Source of the DNA: Actinophytocola sp036555685
GTDB lineage: Bacteria > Actinomycetota > Actinomycetes > Mycobacteriales > Pseudonocardiaceae
Assembly: GCF_036555685.1 (NCBI RefSeq)
Contig: NZ_DATBKY010000273.1
Location: 1-64,000 of the forward strand
Length of the DNA: 64,000 nt
Direction of reading: 5' to 3'
Positions 44,461 through 53,007 of the stretch are shown one piece after another. The notes beneath the pieces were generated by a model. It made no database searches and had not been told where the DNA came from. It saw only the letters and a program-made list of their open reading frames with translations. Position 1 is the stretch's first letter. Every line of letters begins with the position of its first letter. The position numbers and the translations under genes were made by a program.

Positions 44461-45561
44461 TCAGCTGAACGGCAGGCTGTCGTCACTGGCGAGACGGGTC
44501 CCGTCGGCGATTAGGTCTGTACGAATGTAGTAAGGACCTGGTGCTGCTGGCAGGGGAACCCATAGGTCCACGGTCGTAGTATCGTGTTCTGTTGTTGGCT
44601 CCAATTGGTATGCCAGGTATGTATTCAGCCATTCGTCGTGTAACTGCGCTCCATCGCCTGATCGCCACATAGACCAGCTGAGTAGTAAAGTCTTTCCGCG
44701 CAGTCCGACGAGTTCGAGATCAACACTTACGAGCACTCCGGTTGGTTGTTTCGCGCTGTCCTGACGTGCATCACGAAATATCTTAACGATACGTTGCGCT
44801 GCGACTTTTGGCAGCACTGGCTCTCCATTGGAATCCAAGGTGACGCCATGTATCAACGCGCAGATAGTATTGCTCGAAATTTGCTGGCTTCCTACACCGC
44901 GTGCGAGTCTGAGAAGAGTGTGCGCGCAGGAGGCGGTATGCGGAAGATCGCGGCAGATTGCCGTATACCCAGACAGCAGTCGAGCGACCGTATTCATGCG
45001 GTCCTGGGTGAGACCTGGCGATTTCTTGAAGCCGCTGCCCAGGGTTCGGAAGGCTGCAGAGGACGTGGTTGGCGTGGTCAGACTGGGGGCTCCTGATCCT
45101 TTCGAGGTGGGGTTGGATCCGCTCTCCGACGACACCGTTCCGCTCGGCGCAGCCGTTTCGCACACGTCGCCAGGATCCTCGCAGGTCGGTATCTCCGTCG
45201 TAGCCTGATCTGTGCCCGCGGTCGGGGTGTTGTCCGCAGCGGAGGACGATTCCTGTATCGATAGGACATCGTTGCGAAAGATTTCCTGCGTGAGAGAGTT
45301 CTCCAAACGCGAGATGTATTCACGTAGTGACATGGGTGACGCGGTTCGCGCAACTACGTGGGCGCTGTTTTCCGGGTCGGGAGTAGGCCACAAGGCCTTG
45401 ATCGCGGCCACCGCACCTGCGATCGCTCCGATAGTAGTCACGACCGCGACCGTACGTTTGATCCAAGAAACTACTGACGTCCTCAGATGCTGAGACGTAG
45501 ATCTTCGTGGCGGCCGTCGTGCATGCCGTCGGGCATAGGTCCTGCGTGACCGCCTGGTCAT
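44461..45561 (-). CDS. Hypothetical single-pass membrane protein, low GC
   Basis: Protein of 366 residues, not recognised. A very basic N-terminus (TRRSRRTYARRHARRPPRR) is followed by one hydrophobic segment at about residues 32-55 (RTVAVVTTIGAIAGAVAAIKALWP). A Ser/Thr/Pro-rich linker follows (about 85-170, with TPTTSSAA). The C-terminal domain has Cys pairs (AICRDLPHTASCAHTLLR and TICALIHGV) and a beta-rich end (LVSVDLELVGLRGKTLLLSWSMWRSG, then PGPYYIRTDLIADG). The gene is visibly richer in A and T than its neighbours, suggesting acquisition. ATG 45561 is chosen because upstream codons are translated into an Arg/Ser-rich leader with no ribosome-binding site. Confidence 0.6.
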   Translation of the reverse strand: MTRRSRRTYARRHARRPPRRSTSQHLRTSVVSWIKRTVAVVTTIGAIAGAVAAIKALWPTPDPENSAHVVARTASPMSLREYISRLENSLTQEIFRNDVLSIQESSSAADNTPTAGTDQATTEIPTCEDPGDVCETAAPSGTVSSESGSNPTSKGSGAPSLTTPTTSSAAFRTLGSGFKKSPGLTQDRMNTVARLLSGYTAICRDLPHTASCAHTLLRLARGVGSQQISSNTICALIHGVTLDSNGEPVLPKVAAQRIVKIFRDARQDSAKQPTGVLVSVDLELVGLRGKTLLLSWSMWRSGDGAQLHDEWLNTYLAYQLEPTTEHDTTTVDLWVPLPAAPGPYYIRTDLIADGTRLASDDSLPFS

Positions 45562-46121
45562 GCCACCATTCTCTGAGTTCGCAATGGAAATTGCCACGGT
45601 CGCGCGGTCGTTGCAACACACTGTGGTGCAACGACAACTGATTGTTGATAACCGCTCGCATGGGCGGTTATCGGGACTTCGATACGAGCGTTGTGATCGG
45701 CGCGGGAGCCATTCTGACGTGTACCGAGGTTCCCGCGATGGTCGTGCGTCTAACGACGTCTCGATCGCCGAGGCGCCACCAAACGCACCCCGTCGCACGT
45801 TTGCGGCGGACTATGGCGTAGCCGCCCGCGCCCACCGCTGACAGGCATCCCGTTGCTGGGACCCGTCAGGTTCGACCGCCAATATGTCGCCGTCAGCACC
45901 CGTTGCGGCAGCGACACGCTCCACTGCCGGCCCCGCCACCCTCTCGGCGATCGCCCGGAGGCACCCGCAACTTGATCGCGATGTCCATGGTGGTCACATC
46001 CAGGCGCGCCGCCGGTGGCCACCGCCTCGTCCGAGATTTCGACCCGAGAACTGATGCCGCCAATTCGCCGTCTTATGAGGTTGAGGGGTTGGTGTAGCCG
46101 GGACGGTGGAGAGGTGCGGAC
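45562..46121. other. 560-base region without a supported gene
   Basis: Lies between the low-GC hypothetical gene and the acyltransferase gene. Short frames occur on both strands (for example 45560-45841 plus) but show no family features. It may hold decayed sequence from the same transfer event plus the two divergent promoters. Confidence 0.45.
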
Positions 46122-47198
46122 GTGACGGAGCGGCCACGGCTGGAGGTGCTGGATGGTCTGCGGTTCGTGGCCGCGATGTCCGTGCTCGCCTACCACTACA
46201 CCGCCATCGCCCACGTCTGGCACCGTTCGGCCGCTGAGGTGTTCCCGAGCCAGCCGTTCGCCCACGGTTGGCTCGGGGTCCAGCTGTTCTTCCTGATCAG
46301 CGGCTTCGTGATCTGCATGAGCAGCTGGGGTCGCGGGGTCGGGTCGTTCCTGCTGTCCCGTGCGGTCCGCCTGTATCCCGCGTACTGGCTGTCGGTGCTG
46401 GTGGTGGCCGCGGGGCTGGCCGTCTTCCCCGGCCTGCCGTGGCGGCCGACCACGTTCGACGTGCTGGTCAACCTCACGATGTTCGAGGACGCGGTCGGGA
46501 CGCCGGAGATCGCCGACGTTTACTGGTCGCTGTGGGCGGAGGTGCGGTTCTACCTGCTGTTCTCGCTGCTGGTGTGGTGGGGGCTGACCTACCGCCGGGT
46601 GGTCGCCTTCTGCGCGCTGTGGCTCGCCGCGACGGCGGTGGCGACGGTTGTCCTGCCCGGCGGCGGCGCCGTCCGGGGCGCCGTCCAGGTCGTCCTGACG
46701 ACCGACCAGGCGCCGCTGTTCACCGCGGGCATCGGGTGCTACCTGATGTACCGGTTCCGGCCCACGTTCGCGTCGTGGGCGATCGTCGCCGCCTCCTTCG
46801 TGTTGGCGCTGCCGGCGGTCATGCATCGAAACCAGCTCGAGTCCAAGGCAGGCGAGAGCATCCCGAACGGCCCGGTGATCGTGCTGCTGGCGGTGTGGTT
46901 CCTGCTGATCGTCGCGGTCGCGCTCGGCTGGCTCAGCTGGGTGCGGGGCCGCTGGCTGGTCGTCGGCGGCGCGCTGACCTACCCGCTGTACCTGCTGCAC
47001 CTCGACGTCGGCGGCGCACTGCTCTACCTGTTTCAGTGGCGCGTGCCGCCCCCGCTGCTCGTACCCGTGGTCGCCGGCGTGGTGATCCTGCTCGCCTGGC
47101 TGGTGCACCGGTACGTGGAGCGACCGCTGGCGCCGCGCCTGAGAGGCGCGTTGCGTTGGCTGGGCGCCCGCGCACGCGGTCCGGTCCGCCGCGGATGA
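46122..47198 (+). CDS. Acyltransferase-3 family membrane protein
   Basis: Integral membrane O-acyltransferase of 358 residues with about ten helices. The N-terminal LEVLDGLRFVAAMSVLAYHY contains the R/H pair of the family (LDGLRF and the later His), then GWLGVQLFFLISGFVI, RAVRLYPAYW and YWSLWAEVRFYLLFSLLVWWG, all OafA/YrhL features. No SGNH tail is attached. It probably moves an acetyl or other acyl group to a sugar of the cell wall or of a natural product. GTG 46122 has GGAGAGG upstream. It stands before a P450 gene but is separated by 350 bases. Confidence 0.9.
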   Translation: MTERPRLEVLDGLRFVAAMSVLAYHYTAIAHVWHRSAAEVFPSQPFAHGWLGVQLFFLISGFVICMSSWGRGVGSFLLSRAVRLYPAYWLSVLVVAAGLAVFPGLPWRPTTFDVLVNLTMFEDAVGTPEIADVYWSLWAEVRFYLLFSLLVWWGLTYRRVVAFCALWLAATAVATVVLPGGGAVRGAVQVVLTTDQAPLFTAGIGCYLMYRFRPTFASWAIVAASFVLALPAVMHRNQLESKAGESIPNGPVIVLLAVWFLLIVAVALGWLSWVRGRWLVVGGALTYPLYLLHLDVGGALLYLFQWRVPPPLLVPVVAGVVILLAWLVHRYVERPLAPRLRGALRWLGARARGPVRRG

Positions 47199-47551
47199 GT
47201 TGCTTCGAGCTACTGCTGCTCGCTCAACCACCAAACCTCCGGTCTTCTTCACCAAGACAGCGAACGGTCTCGCGGCGGGACACACCTGCCAAGAATTCCG
47301 AATCGTCACGTGACCTGGATTAAACGCAATTATCACCGGGGTCACCCGCGGCCGCTGACCGAGACGTCCAGCCCGGAGCGGTTCTGACGGAAATAGTGAT
47401 AATGGAATTCAGGTTATCCCGGCGCGGCGATGAAACTCCGTCCGTCAACACGTGAGGTTTGTCCGGAATTATGCCCAATGTATAGGCTTACCTGACGGAC
47501 CCGCTTTCTGAGAGACTTCAAGGAACAACAGCAACGACAGGGGGAGGACGA
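47199..47551. other. 353-base intergenic region before the P450 gene
   Basis: Contains AT-richer stretches, a palindrome TCACGTGA (47306-47313), and a promoter candidate with a flanking inverted repeat at 47440-47500. No gene is supported. Confidence 0.55.
47440..47500 (+). promoter_or_regulatory. Promoter candidate of the P450 gene inside an 8-bp inverted repeat
   Basis: TTGTCC (47459-47464) and TATAGG (47481-47486) with 16 bases between them form a plausible promoter. Perfect inverted copies of GTCCGTCA (47440-47447) and TGACGGAC (47493-47500) flank it on both sides, as repressor half-sites might. Confidence 0.4.
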
Positions 47552-48817
47552 ATGGCGACCGGAATGCCGCCCATCCCACTCGACGTCAACGGTTCGGACA
47601 TTCATGCCGAAGGCGCCCGGTTGCGTGATTCGGGCTCGGTCGTGCCGGTGGAGTTGCCGGGTGGTGTACGGGCGTGGGCGGCGTGTCGACAGGACACGCT
47701 GCGCCGGTTGCTGGCCGACCCACGAGTGACCAAGGACGCGTACCGCAATTGGCCCGCGTTCATCAATGGTGAAATCGCCGAGGATTGGCCGCTGCGGATC
47801 TGGGTGTCGGTGCGGAACATGTTGAACGCCGGTGGAGACGACCACCGGCGGCTGCGGTCGTTGGTGGCCGCGGCGTTCACCGTGCGCCGCACAGCGGCGC
47901 TGCGTCCGACGATCGAGCAGATCTGCGGCCGTCTGCTCGACGAGATCGAGGCAACCCCGACGGGCGAGCCGGTCGATTTGCGGGCGGGATACGCCTACCC
48001 GCTGCCGATCGAGGTGATCTGCGGGCTGTTCGGTGTGCCCGACGACCTGCGCGCGGGCATCCGCACGGTGGTGGACAGGTTTTTCGACAGCTCGATCACC
48101 GCCGAGCAGGCCCAGGCGAACACCGTGGCCGCCTACGAACTGTTCACCGGCCTGGTCGCGCGGAAACGCGAGCACCCCGCCGACGACCTGACCAGCGCAT
48201 TGATCGCGGCGCAGAACGAGCAGGACGGTCGCCTGACAGAACCCGAGCTGGTGGACACCATGATGCTCATGCTCTCCGCCGGCCACGAAACCACGGTGAA
48301 CCTGCTCGACCACGCCATCACCGCCCTGCTGACCCACCCAGATCAACTCGCCCTCGTCCGCTCCGGGCAACGACCCTGGTCCGACGTGGTGGAGGAAGCA
48401 CTGCGCTGGCAAGCTCCGGTGCCGTACCTGCCCCTCCGGTTCGCCGTCGAGGACATCGAACTCGCCGACGGTTCGGTGATTCCGCAAGGCGAAGCCATCC
48501 TGGCCGGCTATGCCGCAGCAGGCCGCGACCCCGCCGTCCACGGTGACACCGCAGACGAGTTCGATGTCACCCGCGCCGTCAAGCAGCACCTCGCCTTCGG
48601 CTACGGCACCCACCACTGCCTCGGCGCCCCCTTGGCCCGGCTCGAAGCCGAAGTGGCATTGCCCGCGTTGTTCGCCCGGTTCCCCAGCCTCACCCTCGCG
48701 GTGTCGGCGAACGAACTGTCCACCATGGCCACATTCCTGTCCAACGGCCACAACAATCTGCCCGTTCACCCGCGACCCAGCGCGGGAACGACGGGACACT
48801 TTCAAGATCAGCGTTGA
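47552..48817 (+). CDS. Cytochrome P450
   Basis: Soluble bacterial P450 of 421 residues. Oxygen-activation motif AGHET at 243-247 in helix I, the K-helix ExxR pair Glu282-Arg285 (EEALRW) and the heme loop FGYGTHHCLGA with ligand Cys356. LADPRVTKD and GGDDHRRLRSLVAAAFT (C helix) are typical of the CYP105/107-like actinobacterial class. ATG 47552 follows a strong GGGGGAGG. It needs ferredoxin and reductase from elsewhere; none is adjacent. It stands alone with its own promoter candidate, so a detoxifying or tailoring role is equally possible. Confidence 0.95.
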   Translation: MATGMPPIPLDVNGSDIHAEGARLRDSGSVVPVELPGGVRAWAACRQDTLRRLLADPRVTKDAYRNWPAFINGEIAEDWPLRIWVSVRNMLNAGGDDHRRLRSLVAAAFTVRRTAALRPTIEQICGRLLDEIEATPTGEPVDLRAGYAYPLPIEVICGLFGVPDDLRAGIRTVVDRFFDSSITAEQAQANTVAAYELFTGLVARKREHPADDLTSALIAAQNEQDGRLTEPELVDTMMLMLSAGHETTVNLLDHAITALLTHPDQLALVRSGQRPWSDVVEEALRWQAPVPYLPLRFAVEDIELADGSVIPQGEAILAGYAAAGRDPAVHGDTADEFDVTRAVKQHLAFGYGTHHCLGAPLARLEAEVALPALFARFPSLTLAVSANELSTMATFLSNGHNNLPVHPRPSAGTTGHFQDQR

Positions 48818-49116
48818 TCCACGGGGCGGTGCCGGACTGCCCGGACTCTCGTGCGACCGGGTCTGAACCAGCCTGGGCTTCTCGTGCGGGCACCTCAGGC
48901 CCACGTGCGCGGATTCTGTACCATCCCGCCCCGGGCGCGGCGAACGCAGACCGACCCGCAGGGTCCTCGCGGCCCGCCGATTCCGCCGAGCTTGCCGTCG
49001 TCGACGTATGAACCTTATGCGTATTGCGGGACCTTTGGCCCTGTCGCGCAGGGTACTGGTGCCCTGTTCCGGCATCGCCGAAGGGGCTTTCCTCGATGCG
49101 AGCGAGGGAGGTTGCG
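48818..49116. other. 299-base gap
   Basis: No supported gene; holds the upstream region of the CBS-BON protein. Short frames on both strands look incidental. Confidence 0.45.
49106..49111 (+). promoter_or_regulatory. Ribosome-binding site deciding the start at 49117
   Basis: GGGAGG lies five bases before GTG 49117. It argues against the upstream ATG at 49096 and GTG at 49024, which lack such a site. Confidence 0.6.
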
Positions 49117-49902
49117 GTGGCGAACGAGTTGGCCGTCGCGTCGGTGATGACGACGCGAGTGGTCACCGTCGAGCCGGAGACCTCGCTTCGAGAGCTCGTC
49201 GCCAAGATGACCGAGTTTCGGGTCCGCGCCGTACCGGTCGTCGACCGTTATCGCCAGCCGATCGGTGTCGTGTCCCGGGCGGACCTGCCGCCTCAGCATG
49301 GATTTCCCGGCGATCTGGACGGCCGGCCGCACGGTGATCGCGGCGGCCGGGAGCGGTGGTACCACGCGCGGGGTAGGACTGCGGCAGATTTGATGACCAC
49401 CCCGGTGCGCGCGATCCACGCCGACGAACCGGTGAGCTTCGCCGCGCGGCTGCTGGCGAAGGCTCGGCTGCGCCGCCTGTTCGTCGTCAACTGGGACAGC
49501 CGTCTCGTCGGTGTGGTGGCAAGATGCGATCTGTTGCGCGTGTTCCCGCGCGGTGACGACGAGCTGCGCACTCAGATCGCCGACATGCTCCACGCTGCCA
49601 AGATCACGTCCGGAGCGGTCGAAGTCCGGGTCGACGCCGGAGTGGTGACCGTGAGTGGTGTGGTCGCTCGGCACGGCCTGGCCGACACGATCGTCCGGAT
49701 GATACGAGCGCTGCCCGGTGTGACCGACGTACGTGACAACCTCGGCTACCTGGTTGACGAGGTGGTTGACGAGGTGTTTGTCGGCGGGGCGCGCAACGCC
49801 GGGTCAGAGATGGCGCAACGGGTCGTCGCCGCGGACGTTCGATTCCCACTGCCGGCGGCGCGAGCACGACCGGCGTATCAGGGCGGATTCTCGAGCGCGT
49901 AG
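49117..49902 (+). CDS. CBS-pair protein with C-terminal BON domain
   Basis: Protein of 261 residues. Two CBS motifs: VASVMTTRVVTVEPETSLRELVAKMTEFRVRAVPVVDRYRQPIGVVSRADL (residues about 6-60), and AADLMTTPVRAIHADEPVSFAARLLAKARLRRLFVVNWDSRLVGVVARCDLL (about 85-145). They bind adenine nucleotides in known families. A BON domain follows (about 160-220, with VEVRVDAGVVTVSGVVARHGLADTIVRMIRALPGVTDVRDNL), usually a phospholipid-contact fold. This CBS-CBS-BON arrangement is common in actinobacteria and dormancy regulons. Function remains undefined. Confidence 0.88.
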   Translation: MANELAVASVMTTRVVTVEPETSLRELVAKMTEFRVRAVPVVDRYRQPIGVVSRADLPPQHGFPGDLDGRPHGDRGGRERWYHARGRTAADLMTTPVRAIHADEPVSFAARLLAKARLRRLFVVNWDSRLVGVVARCDLLRVFPRGDDELRTQIADMLHAAKITSGAVEVRVDAGVVTVSGVVARHGLADTIVRMIRALPGVTDVRDNLGYLVDEVVDEVFVGGARNAGSEMAQRVVAADVRFPLPAARARPAYQGGFSSA

Positions 49903-50228
49903 ATGGGTCGGCGACCTCGGTGCCATGGCAGCGGCATCCATGGCGGCGGCATCCATGGCGGCCGACCGGATGTCGTGATCTAGGCAGTCACGCCATGACC
50001 GCACGGTCAGCTGCTCAGCACGCTAATCCGCAGTTCGCTGGCCGCGCGGTCGCCGCAACGCTCGAAATACCGAGGCTCGCGAAGTAGTCGTCCAGGTGTG
50101 CCGCATACCCTCCCTACTGATCCGCTGGCTGCTGGCCGCTGATCTAGTGTCGTGCCAGTTCAGCGGGCCTTGGTGCCTGGAATCGCGTGACCGGAGGAGT
50201 CGATGCTGGGATGACGGCAGGGCGACCG
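49903..50228. other. 326-base gap with a short tandem repeat
   Basis: Contains the 15-base repeat at 49925-49963 and the leader of the cyclase gene. No gene is supported. Confidence 0.5.
49925..49963. repeat. 15-base tandem repeat, about 2.6 copies
   Basis: ATGGC(A/G)GCGGCATCC occurs at 49925-49939 and 49940-49954, with a partial third copy to 49963, shortly after the CBS-BON stop. It is a simple local duplication. Confidence 0.8.
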
Positions 50229-51164
50229 ATGCCTACACAGGACGACGTGCTCGGGTACTTCGACACGCTGTCGAACTGGGGACGGTGGGGCGACGACGAT
50301 GAGCTCGGCACGCTGAACCACATCTCCGACGACGTCCGGCTGGCGGCGGCGCGGGCCGTGCGCCACGGCAGGAGCGTGTCGTGCGCGTGGGAGGTCGCCG
50401 TACCCGAAGAGATGGAGCGGTCGACGACGACGTGCCCGCGTGCGGTCGACATGCCGGGTGCCGAGCACATGCCGGCGCGCTTCCACGGCGACCGGCGCTG
50501 GGGCTTCTCGAACGAGCGGCTCGGCATCGCCTACCACGGCAACACCATCACCCACGTCGACTCGCCGTGCCACATCTTCTGGGACGGCACGATGTACAAC
50601 GGCCGGTCGCACTCGTTCGTCGACGCCGCAACAGGATCGGCGTGGGCGGCCGTCACGGCGGCGGCGAACGGGATCATCACGCGTGGTGTCCTGCTGGACA
50701 TCGCGGCGGTCCGCGACGTGCCGTGGTTGGAACCGGGGCAGGGGGTGTTTCCCGACGATCTGGAGGAGGCCGAGCGCCGCCAGGGTGTGCGGGTGCGATC
50801 CGGCGATGCGGTACTCCTGCGCACCGGCTACGGCCGCGTCCGGCACGAGGCCGGTGCCGCCGGCGGTTTCACGCAGGCCGGCTGGCACGCATCCTGCCTG
50901 CCGTGGCTGCATGAACGGGAGGTCGCGCTGATCGGCGCGGACACCCCCCAGGATGTTCAGCCGTCGGGGTACGACGAGGTGTTGATGCCGGTGCACGCCG
51001 TGAGCCTCGTCGCGATGGGTCTGTGGCTGCTCGACAACTGCGACCTGGAGGCGTGCGCGACGACGGCCGCCGAGCTCGGCCAGTGGGACTTCCACCTCGC
51101 GGTCGCGCCGGTCCGCCTCGCCCGTACGTCCGGCAGCCCGGTCAACCCGATCGCCACGTTCTGA
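50229..51164 (+). CDS. Cyclase-family (kynurenine formamidase-like) metal hydrolase
   Basis: Protein of 311 residues. The metal motif GNTITHVDSPCHIFWDG gives the HxDxPxH ligands of this family. NWGRWGDDDELGTLNHI at the N-terminus, then SGDAVLLRTGYG and PVHAVSLVAMGLWLLDNCDLE, are standard features. Members hydrolyse amides or lactones such as formylkynurenine or isatin; substrate choice is open. ATG 50229 is preferred, as it is followed directly by the conserved start PTQDDVLGYFDTLSNWG. GTG 50187 or ATG 50211 would add about 6-14 residues. Confidence 0.88.
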   Translation: MPTQDDVLGYFDTLSNWGRWGDDDELGTLNHISDDVRLAAARAVRHGRSVSCAWEVAVPEEMERSTTTCPRAVDMPGAEHMPARFHGDRRWGFSNERLGIAYHGNTITHVDSPCHIFWDGTMYNGRSHSFVDAATGSAWAAVTAAANGIITRGVLLDIAAVRDVPWLEPGQGVFPDDLEEAERRQGVRVRSGDAVLLRTGYGRVRHEAGAAGGFTQAGWHASCLPWLHEREVALIGADTPQDVQPSGYDEVLMPVHAVSLVAMGLWLLDNCDLEACATTAAELGQWDFHLAVAPVRLARTSGSPVNPIATF

Positions 51165-51323
51165 CCGCACGATGCGGCAGTGGCGCAGAGGACCTCGGTG
51201 CGGCCACGCCCCGGGACCGGTCCTCGCGACGGACCACCGGCGCGTTCTCGGGGTGCGTGAGCCCCAGACCGCAAGCCAGACGGCGAACCCGTACGGCGGC
51301 CGGTGGACTCGAAACGCGCAAAG

Positions 51324-52094
51324 ATGGCTGACATGACATTGCCTGCCCTTCCCGAGGAGTCCTTTCAGCGCGTGCTCTGTGTCGTCGCGCACCCTGACGA
51401 CATGGAGTACGGCACGTCCGCGGTCGTCGCTCGCTGGACCGCACGCGACATCGAGGTCGGTTATCTGCTGCTCACGCGGGGCGAGGCAGGCATGCCGAAC
51501 CCTCCCGAGGAGACGGCACGCCTGCGCGTCGCCGAGCAGCAGAACGCCTGCGCCGTCGTGGGCGTCAAGCACCTGACCGTCCTCGAACATCCGGACGGCG
51601 TGCTCGTCTACGGCCTCGACCTGCGTCGGGACATCTGCCGGGAGATCCGCCGGTTCAAGCCCGACGTGGTACTCACCACCGGTTACGACATCGAGACCCC
51701 CTTCGGCTTCGACCAGGCCGACCACCGCGCCGCCGGGCTCGCGACGCTCGACGCGGTACGCGACGCGGGCAACCGGTGGGTCTTTCCGGAGCAGGTCGAC
51801 GACGAGAACCTCGAACCGCACTCCGTGCGCTGGCTCATCGTTCCCGGGCTCGCCGGCTTCGGCGCGACCCACGGCGTCGACGTCACGGGGGAGCCGCTGC
51901 GCCGCGGCATCGCCTCGCTCGAGGCGCACGCCGCGTACCTGGCCGCGCTCCCGGACCACCCCGCCCCCGAGGACATCATCCCGATGTTCGCCGCGATGAG
52001 CGGCAAGGCCATGGGCGTCGAGCACGCCGTCCTGTTCCGTGCCCACGACCTGCAAGCACCACCGGCGTTGTTCACCGAAGCCATGCAGGACTGA
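51324..52094 (+). CDS. PIG-L/LmbE-family deacetylase
   Basis: Zinc-dependent N-deacetylase of 256 residues. The catalytic AHPDDMEYG motif with His and two Asp ligands lies at about residues 22-30. A DHRAAG motif with a further His is at about 134-139. The family includes MshB and Mca of mycothiol metabolism and sugar deacetylases of antibiotic pathways. LLLTRGEAGM after the first motif is typical. The start may be ATG 51324, ATG 51333 or GTG 51303; no strong ribosome-binding site distinguishes them. It follows the cyclase gene on the same strand and precedes an alpha/beta hydrolase. Confidence 0.88.
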   Translation: MADMTLPALPEESFQRVLCVVAHPDDMEYGTSAVVARWTARDIEVGYLLLTRGEAGMPNPPEETARLRVAEQQNACAVVGVKHLTVLEHPDGVLVYGLDLRRDICREIRRFKPDVVLTTGYDIETPFGFDQADHRAAGLATLDAVRDAGNRWVFPEQVDDENLEPHSVRWLIVPGLAGFGATHGVDVTGEPLRRGIASLEAHAAYLAALPDHPAPEDIIPMFAAMSGKAMGVEHAVLFRAHDLQAPPALFTEAMQD

Positions 52095-52194
52095 CTGGGG
52101 GTACCCGGTGCTGCCGGTGCGCCACGGACGCGTCGCCCTGTCAAGGCGTTAATCACGATCCGGACCTCGCGCCGGCCGCTCCTAGACTCGGCCT

Positions 52195-52935
52195 GTGGGG
52201 AGCAAGGACGTCACGCTGACGACCGCCGACGGGTTGCGCCTGGACGCGCGGTGGCACCAGGGCGGCGACCGGGTCGTCGTGCTGGCGCACGGGCTCACCG
52301 TCGATCTCGAGGAGAACGGCCTGTTCGAGCCACTCGCGGCCGCGCTGGTCGCACGTGGGCTTTCGGTGCTGCGGTTCTCCTATCGCGGCCACGGCGGGAG
52401 CGACGGCATCGACACCGCGACCACGGTCGCCGGCGAGCGTATGGACCTGCGGGCGGCGATCGACTGGGTCGGGCGGCCGGTCGCGCTGCTCGGCTCGAGT
52501 TTCGGCGCGGTCAGCGTGTCCCTCTCGCTCGCCGAGCTCGGTGACGCGGTGCGCGCGGTGGTCCTGTGGCAACCGGTGCTCGACCTGAACCGGACGTTCC
52601 TCGAGCCTGACCTGCCCCGGGGGCGCGAGCTCTACCGCGGCTGGGCCCACGGACCGATCGACATCGAGGGCCGGTTCCGGCTCGGCGCCGCGCTGTACGC
52701 GGAGCTCGACACGATCGACCCGCGGGCGGCGTTCCTCGCGAGCCCGCAGCCCGCGCTCGTCGTGCACGGAGACGCCGACTCGCTCGTCTCGCACGAGATC
52801 GCGCGGGACACCGCGCAGCGCCGGCCCGCCACCGGATGGCATTCGGTGCGCGGCGCCGGGCACGGCTTCCTCGAGCCGGCCGCGGGCGCCGAGGTCGTCC
52901 ACGTGACCGCGGAGTGGCTCGCCGCCAACGGCTAG
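52195..52935 (+). CDS. Alpha/beta hydrolase
   Basis: Cytoplasmic hydrolase of 246 residues. Oxyanion-region AHGLTVDLEENG, strand VLRFSYRGHGGSDG, nucleophile Ser102 in LLGSSFGAVSV, acid Asp in VVHGDADSLV and base His in GAGHGFLEP. The short cap suggests an esterase or acyl-peptidase-like enzyme; the substrate is unknown. Start GTG 52195. It runs convergent to the methyltransferase gene 72 bases away. Confidence 0.87.
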   Translation: MGSKDVTLTTADGLRLDARWHQGGDRVVVLAHGLTVDLEENGLFEPLAAALVARGLSVLRFSYRGHGGSDGIDTATTVAGERMDLRAAIDWVGRPVALLGSSFGAVSVSLSLAELGDAVRAVVLWQPVLDLNRTFLEPDLPRGRELYRGWAHGPIDIEGRFRLGAALYAELDTIDPRAAFLASPQPALVVHGDADSLVSHEIARDTAQRRPATGWHSVRGAGHGFLEPAAGAEVVHVTAEWLAANG

Positions 52936-53007
52936 CGCGTGTTCACGGCTGGGCGCTTGGTGATCTTGGAATCCATGGGATGGTCGAACAGCGCCACGGC
53001 CAAGCGA

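Noticed and set aside
47306..47313. TCACGTGA palindrome as an operator
   Set aside because: An isolated 8-base palindrome is common by chance and is not placed next to a promoter.
45750..47345. 531-codon minus-strand frame across the acyltransferase-3 gene
   Set aside because: Antisense of a well-supported membrane protein; composition is Arg/Gln/His-rich shadow sequence.
49925..49963. Short repeat considered as a CRISPR fragment
   Set aside because: 15-base head-to-tail units without spacers; a simple tandem duplication.
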